Assembly (NCBI GenBank): GCA_022457155.1
Contig: JAJGOT010000217.1
Span: forward strand, 1,183,001 to 1,247,000
Reading direction: 5' to 3'
DNA length: 64,000 nt
Source of the DNA: Cladopsammia gracilis
Taxonomy: Eukaryota > Cnidaria > Anthozoa > Scleractinia > Dendrophylliidae
Below, piece after piece: positions 60,348 to 64,000 of this stretch. The notes beneath the pieces are model-generated. The model did not search any database and had not been told where the DNA came from. It saw nothing but the letters and a program-made list of their open reading frames with translations. Each line of letters starts with the position of its first letter. The stretch's first letter is position 1. The translations under genes and the position numbers were made by a program.

Positions 60348-60350
<3 letters not shown>

Positions 60351-60407
<57 letters not shown>
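60351..60407. repeat. (AT)n microsatellite
   Basis: About 57 bases of uninterrupted AT dinucleotides directly after the PLE-like element. Confidence 0.95.
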
Positions 60408-60408
<1 letters not shown>

Positions 60409-61119
60409 CTGACAGGTGAAATCCACACTGCTAAATTAAAGTCCATATGAAACGATGTTGAGTAGAAACACTTTGTTATATATATTTATTGTTAATATAT
60501 TTATTTATTTATTTATTTAGAGGTGTTCACTATTGGCATATTGCTTCGCTCACTGCTTGCAGTTTGAGCACTCTCGTGACTCCACAATGCAATCCAACAA
60601 TGTGTAACCGTACATCCTGTGCCCAAGTTCAGGAGTTGCCATAAAGCCATTATGGTAACAACCGGGAGGGCACATTGTAGAATATAGCTTGCAGAATTTT
60701 TTTTTATGGTCAACTGCTTGCAGGAATTTTTTTTTGAGACAATTTTCCTTTGCAGGAATTTTTTTTTGGTAATTGTCACCCCCTCCCAAGATTTCTAATG
60801 GTCCGCCCCTTAGAGTAAACATGTTGCAACGAAACACGTTTCCCGTAACATGTTTGTAATTTCACTGTTCACATTATTTGTTAATTTCAAAACACGTTTC
60901 ACACCTGATTCTATAATTTATGCTGTTTCACGAAACATGCATATCATAATAAAGTTCGCATAAAATCTTTCTAATTACACATGGACAGAAGAAAATCCGT
61001 TGCATGATTTTGTGGTTTAATTTAACTTATCAAGCCCTTTCGGGAACGAAGGGTGATGCAGTGTTTAAACAAGGAGACGACACACACTTTGCGCTAACGT
61101 GTTTCGTCTGGCTTAGATC

Positions 61120-61762
61120 GAAACTACCTCGTGAGATAGTTTCATTTATGCTCAGAATAGTGAGACCAACATTGGAATATGGCAGCATGGTATGGGATCC
61201 TTATAGAGCATATCAAAAGAACTGGCTTGAACAGGTTCAACGAAGAGCAGCACGCTTTGTAACAGGAACGTATACGAGAGAAGAGGGCTGCGTGACTAAT
61301 GCCCTGAAACACCTAAACTGGCCAACACTGGAGAAAAGGAGACAAGTAGCTAGACTTGCACTAATGTATAAATGCCTTAATAACCAGGCCGCCATAATAA
61401 AATATCCCAAGCTATGTACAACATCATTCTTCTCTGAAAACTAGATCATCTCATCCGTTAAAATTTATTCCTCTCCAGAAATCCTGTGACACTTTCTTTC
61501 ACTTTCTTTCTGGCCGAGAACTATCACTGACTGGAACAGTCTTCCATCTGATTATTTATCGATAGACTCCGTCGCATAATTTAAGACCACCATCTCTGAC
61601 CACATTTTCTCGCTGTAATTTTATTACATTTTATTGAAGCTTTTTCCTATTTATTTCTGTATTTAATTTTTAGTTAAATTCTTTCTTTTTTTCGGAGGTT
61701 TGCACTTATGTTACTATGATGTTGCAAGGAAGTAAATGTAAATGTAAATGTAAATGTAAAAT
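61120..61762 (+). pseudogene. 3' end of a CR1/Jockey-type LINE
   Basis: From about 61120 the frame shows RPTLEYGSMVWDPY, LEQVQRRAARFVTG and LNWPTLEKRRQVARL, the conserved C-terminal RT-downstream region of many animal LINEs. The frame stops at 61444, and the downstream PRTITDWNSLP-type block lies in another frame near 61510-61550. The piece ends in (AAATGT)n at about 61734-61762, the usual 3' microsatellite. Endonuclease and RT are absent. Confidence 0.8.
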
Positions 61763-62036
61763 AAACATGTTTCGATCATGATTCGCGCAATGCGCCGCCC
61801 GATGTGAACACTTTTGACAGTGAAACTTCAGTTTCATTCGTTATCAGACTAAACATGTTTCGCCCTAGTGTGAACACAGCATAAGTATTTCTGTTTTTCA
61901 TACAAAATGAGATGTAAAAGCGTTCCCGGTTCCTCTCTTTTACAAACCGGCTACTGGATCAATAAAATATTGGTACTGACTATTCCTGCATTTGGGCGAT
62001 TAAATTGTGCGATTTCAAAATGGATGTAATCAAAGT

Positions 62037-62184
62037 GGTAATTGAACTTCGTGTCATGCAAGTTTGGTCAGAATCTGAAATCATACTTATGATTTCAAAT
62101 CGAACTCGCGCTGTGCGCTCGTTCGATTTTTGAAATCACGCGTATGATTTCAGACCAAACTGTACTCCACTCAGTTCAATTACC
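62037..62184. mobile_element. 148-bp foldback element
   Basis: GGTAATTGAAC (62037) is inverted at 62184, with ~65-bp imperfect arms including AAATCATA/TATGATTT and a GCGCTGTGCGC centre. Confidence 0.6.
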
Positions 62185-62587
62185 ATCATTAATTATCATA
62201 CATATCATGTCGTGATTTGTGTTAAAAAATATCGATTCATATCCTCGCGTTTATTGGCCGAATTCGATACACTTTTGATTCCAGAGCGGTAAGTTTTCGA
62301 ATTGCTTTTAATCTTTAATGTTGGTCACAAAGTTTAATTTTTAATATTGCATGGTCTTAGCTGATTCGAGCGATTTATTTCTAGCAAAAAATATGGTTCC
62401 GACAAAATGAGTTTAAGAAGACTTTTTTACCGTCGGAGCGGTGACTCGAGTTACTTTAGGCAAATATTCGCTGAAGTATTAAACTTGCATTTGGGTAACC
62501 AAAAATCCTTTAATGTTCCTTTACAGATTAGTTTTTGTGCACAACATAAATACCTCAGTAATGCCTTTGGGCCGTACTTAAATAACA

Positions 62588-62873
62588 TAGAGCAATTTTC
62601 AATTGAGTGTCGTAAAACCAAAACCAAAGTAATTACTCTGACCAATCACAGCAGTCGTTAACAATCCAATGAACCAATCAGAGCTCGAAGCAATTACATG
62701 TCGGCGGCGCCAAGCGCGGGAATGACGCATGCGAGCAAGTCACGATTGGTTTTGGTTTTGCTTCTGATTGGTCGAGAAAGTGGCGCGAGATTTTTTAGCC
62801 AATCACAAAGAGCGCAATGCAAAACCAAAGCAATTGTGTAATTACTTTCGACACTCAATTGAAAACTGCTCTA
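62588..62873. mobile_element. 286-bp MITE with TAGAGCA ends
   Basis: TAGAGCAATTTTCAATTGAG at 62588 is inverted at 62873 with one mismatch. Subterminal CCAATCA motifs and AACCAAAACCAAA blocks are also inverted. Non-coding. Confidence 0.75.
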
Positions 62874-62949
62874 TTAAGCTTATATATGTAACAACGTCTT
62901 GCCACTAAGAATTTTTCGGTGAAGGATTTTTATTTAAAGCGTTTCGAAT

Positions 62950-63220
62950 ACACGAGTTGGCTCATGCATATGGGAGCCTTGAATTTTGATCTTTCTTATA
63001 TTGTTTAGTCTGATGTTTTAGCTACAAATAGAATTCATATGTGATATGAGGCTAGATTGCCCATTATAAAAAGCATTAATAATTCATAACAGTTATGACA
63101 AATCAATAGGTGGTATTTGAGTCTCATGTACACCTCTGTAAACCTTCGGCTCGCCATTGTAAAACGCTTCTTATAGGTGAATTTTGTTTCATTATGCAGG
63201 CTTTCAGTTATATCCCTTTA
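62950..63220 (+). repeat. Diverged duplicate of 23430-23780
   Basis: Shares GGGAGCCTTGAATTTTGAT-like, AATAGAATTCATATGTGATA and GCAGGCTTTCAGTTATAT blocks in the same order. Together with the 55424-58880 block this suggests one larger ancient duplication. Confidence 0.55.
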
Positions 63221-63950
63221 TTTACCGTGACAGGAAATACATGTAGTAGCGGTGAATCCTTCTAGGATTTTATTAAAATAGAGTCACTATTAAAAGGGAA
63301 ATACTGCACTTGTTGTTGGAAAATAGATGGTTACCATGGCAACACAGTAGGTGGGAATTGAAAGTCCCGACGTGTCATACCAAACATGAGGAAAAATCAA
63401 AATATTGAAAACAACTCTTAAATATGCTTTCTTTCACTTACATGAATTCCAAAATGTTGTCAAAAATGTTGTTAGTTGTAAATTATAAAAGAAGTGATAT
63501 ACGTGTTCCTTGCACTCAAAGAAAATTCCATATACTGTACATATGGGTGCCTATAGCACATGACGGGACTTACAAGTCCCAAACAAACACTACGATCTCT
63601 CGAGAGTGAATTTAGAAATTTTGCACTGAGAATAGTTTTCAACGTGTGCTCTAAGTTTTTAACTATTCACAAAAAATTATTCAGCCTTCGACTCAATCAA
63701 TAACTGACTCAAATAAAGCAAAATAGTACGAACCGGAATGCCACGTGTTCCTCTTACCAGCCGCCATTTTGAAGTGATCGCAACACTCCCGTTATGTATG
63801 ATGCAATGTTGTGTCCTAACTACAAGAATAAAGGGGTAAAGGCTCTTTGGACTTGAACGTCCCGATGGGTCGTTTCATCATCTTTGTGTTTACTTTCACG
63901 ACAAATAAAATGAAAGGCTGATCGTACAGAAAGGAATATATTTTTAACCT
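63221..63950. other. Gene-free stretch
   Basis: No supported coding region; the short frame at 63424-63609 has no domain. Confidence 0.45.
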
Positions 63951-63964
63951 TTTTAACCGATAAA

Positions 63965-63993
63965 TTTCGAACGGCACGGCCGTTCTTCTTCAG
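63965..63993 (-). ncRNA. Hammerhead-like motif at the window edge
   Basis: On the minus strand CTGAAGA (63993-63987), helix II GAACGGC-CGT-GCCGTTC (7 bp, within 63969-63986), then GAAA (63968-63965). Helix I is weak (about three pairs) and helix III minimal. This probably marks the 3' end of another PLE reading leftward whose body lies beyond 64000. Confidence 0.55.
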
Positions 63994-64000
63994 GGTATAA

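Larger units (their letters stand above)
58881..60350 (+). mobile_element. PLE-like element (YRDD-type RT plus GIY-YIG), 5' truncated
   Basis: Begins abruptly at the breakpoint after GATCTCTCGGTTTCATTCT, a string that continues differently in copy A (21510). Contains an RT C-terminal half, a GIY-YIG domain one frame away, and a full hammerhead at the 3' end, followed by an AT microsatellite. Confidence 0.75.

Noticed and set aside
60228..60446. Minus-strand frame with alternating Tyr-Ile
   Set aside because: It is the (AT)n microsatellite translated.

Overview
The window looks like host DNA from an anthozoan (stony coral or sea anemone). This is inferred from the AT-rich, repeat-dense sequence, the young intronless class A GPCR family, the Polinton gene set and the mix of Penelope-like, L1-type and foldback elements. 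The species cannot be fixed from sequence alone. I saw no rRNA, tRNA or CRISPR array. The only host-type genes are two related GPCRs: one open (17475-18359) and one broken by a stop (28873-29749). Almost everything else is mobile DNA, often nested.

Layout. 1-10260 is gene-poor, with a TTAA-flanked DNA transposon (873-2904), a hAT-like element (7223-8697) and a MITE nested inside it. 10270-16740 is a minus-strand Penelope-like element (PLE) with a reverse transcriptase, a GIY-YIG nuclease, a hammerhead-like motif at its 3' end and a 2A-like ribosome-skipping motif in its N-terminal part. It is split by a 3154-bp hAT-like transposon with an exact 8-bp target duplication. 17475-23800 holds the open GPCR and repeats that recur at 54614-58880 and around 63000, so the locus is segmentally duplicated. 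24229-27869 is a very young 5'-truncated L1-type insertion. 28097-30120 is the second GPCR block.

The centrepiece is 30772-53302, a whole Polinton/Maverick (adintovirus-like) element. It has identical 128-bp terminal inverted repeats and a 6-bp target duplication (TTTTTA). The left arm runs on the minus strand: protein-primed DNA polymerase B, integrase with chromodomain, zinc ribbon plus phospholipase A2-like protein, adenain-type protease, minor virion proteins, double jelly-roll major capsid protein, penton-like protein and a PPxY-bearing protein. The right arm runs on the plus strand: packaging ATPase, fibre-like protein, a membrane protein, two SAP/Rho-N-like proteins (one with Cys/His repeats) and a paralogous pair of unknown proteins. 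A 4172-bp block (35449-39620) is repeated at 39706-43877. The polymerase, zinc-ribbon/PLA2 and fibre genes are each interrupted, although the termini are perfect.

From 53303 to the end there are more PLE fragments with hammerhead-like motifs (one, at 60272-60314, with all three helices), a second copy of the duplicated host block carrying its own dated insertions, a LINE 3' end and several foldback elements.

Most promising for new biology: a predicted multi-helix RNA (50680-50832) between two right-arm Polinton genes, palindromic stems reused between Polinton genes, the duplication with an MCP-flank filler, the 2A motif in a PLE, and the ribozyme set.
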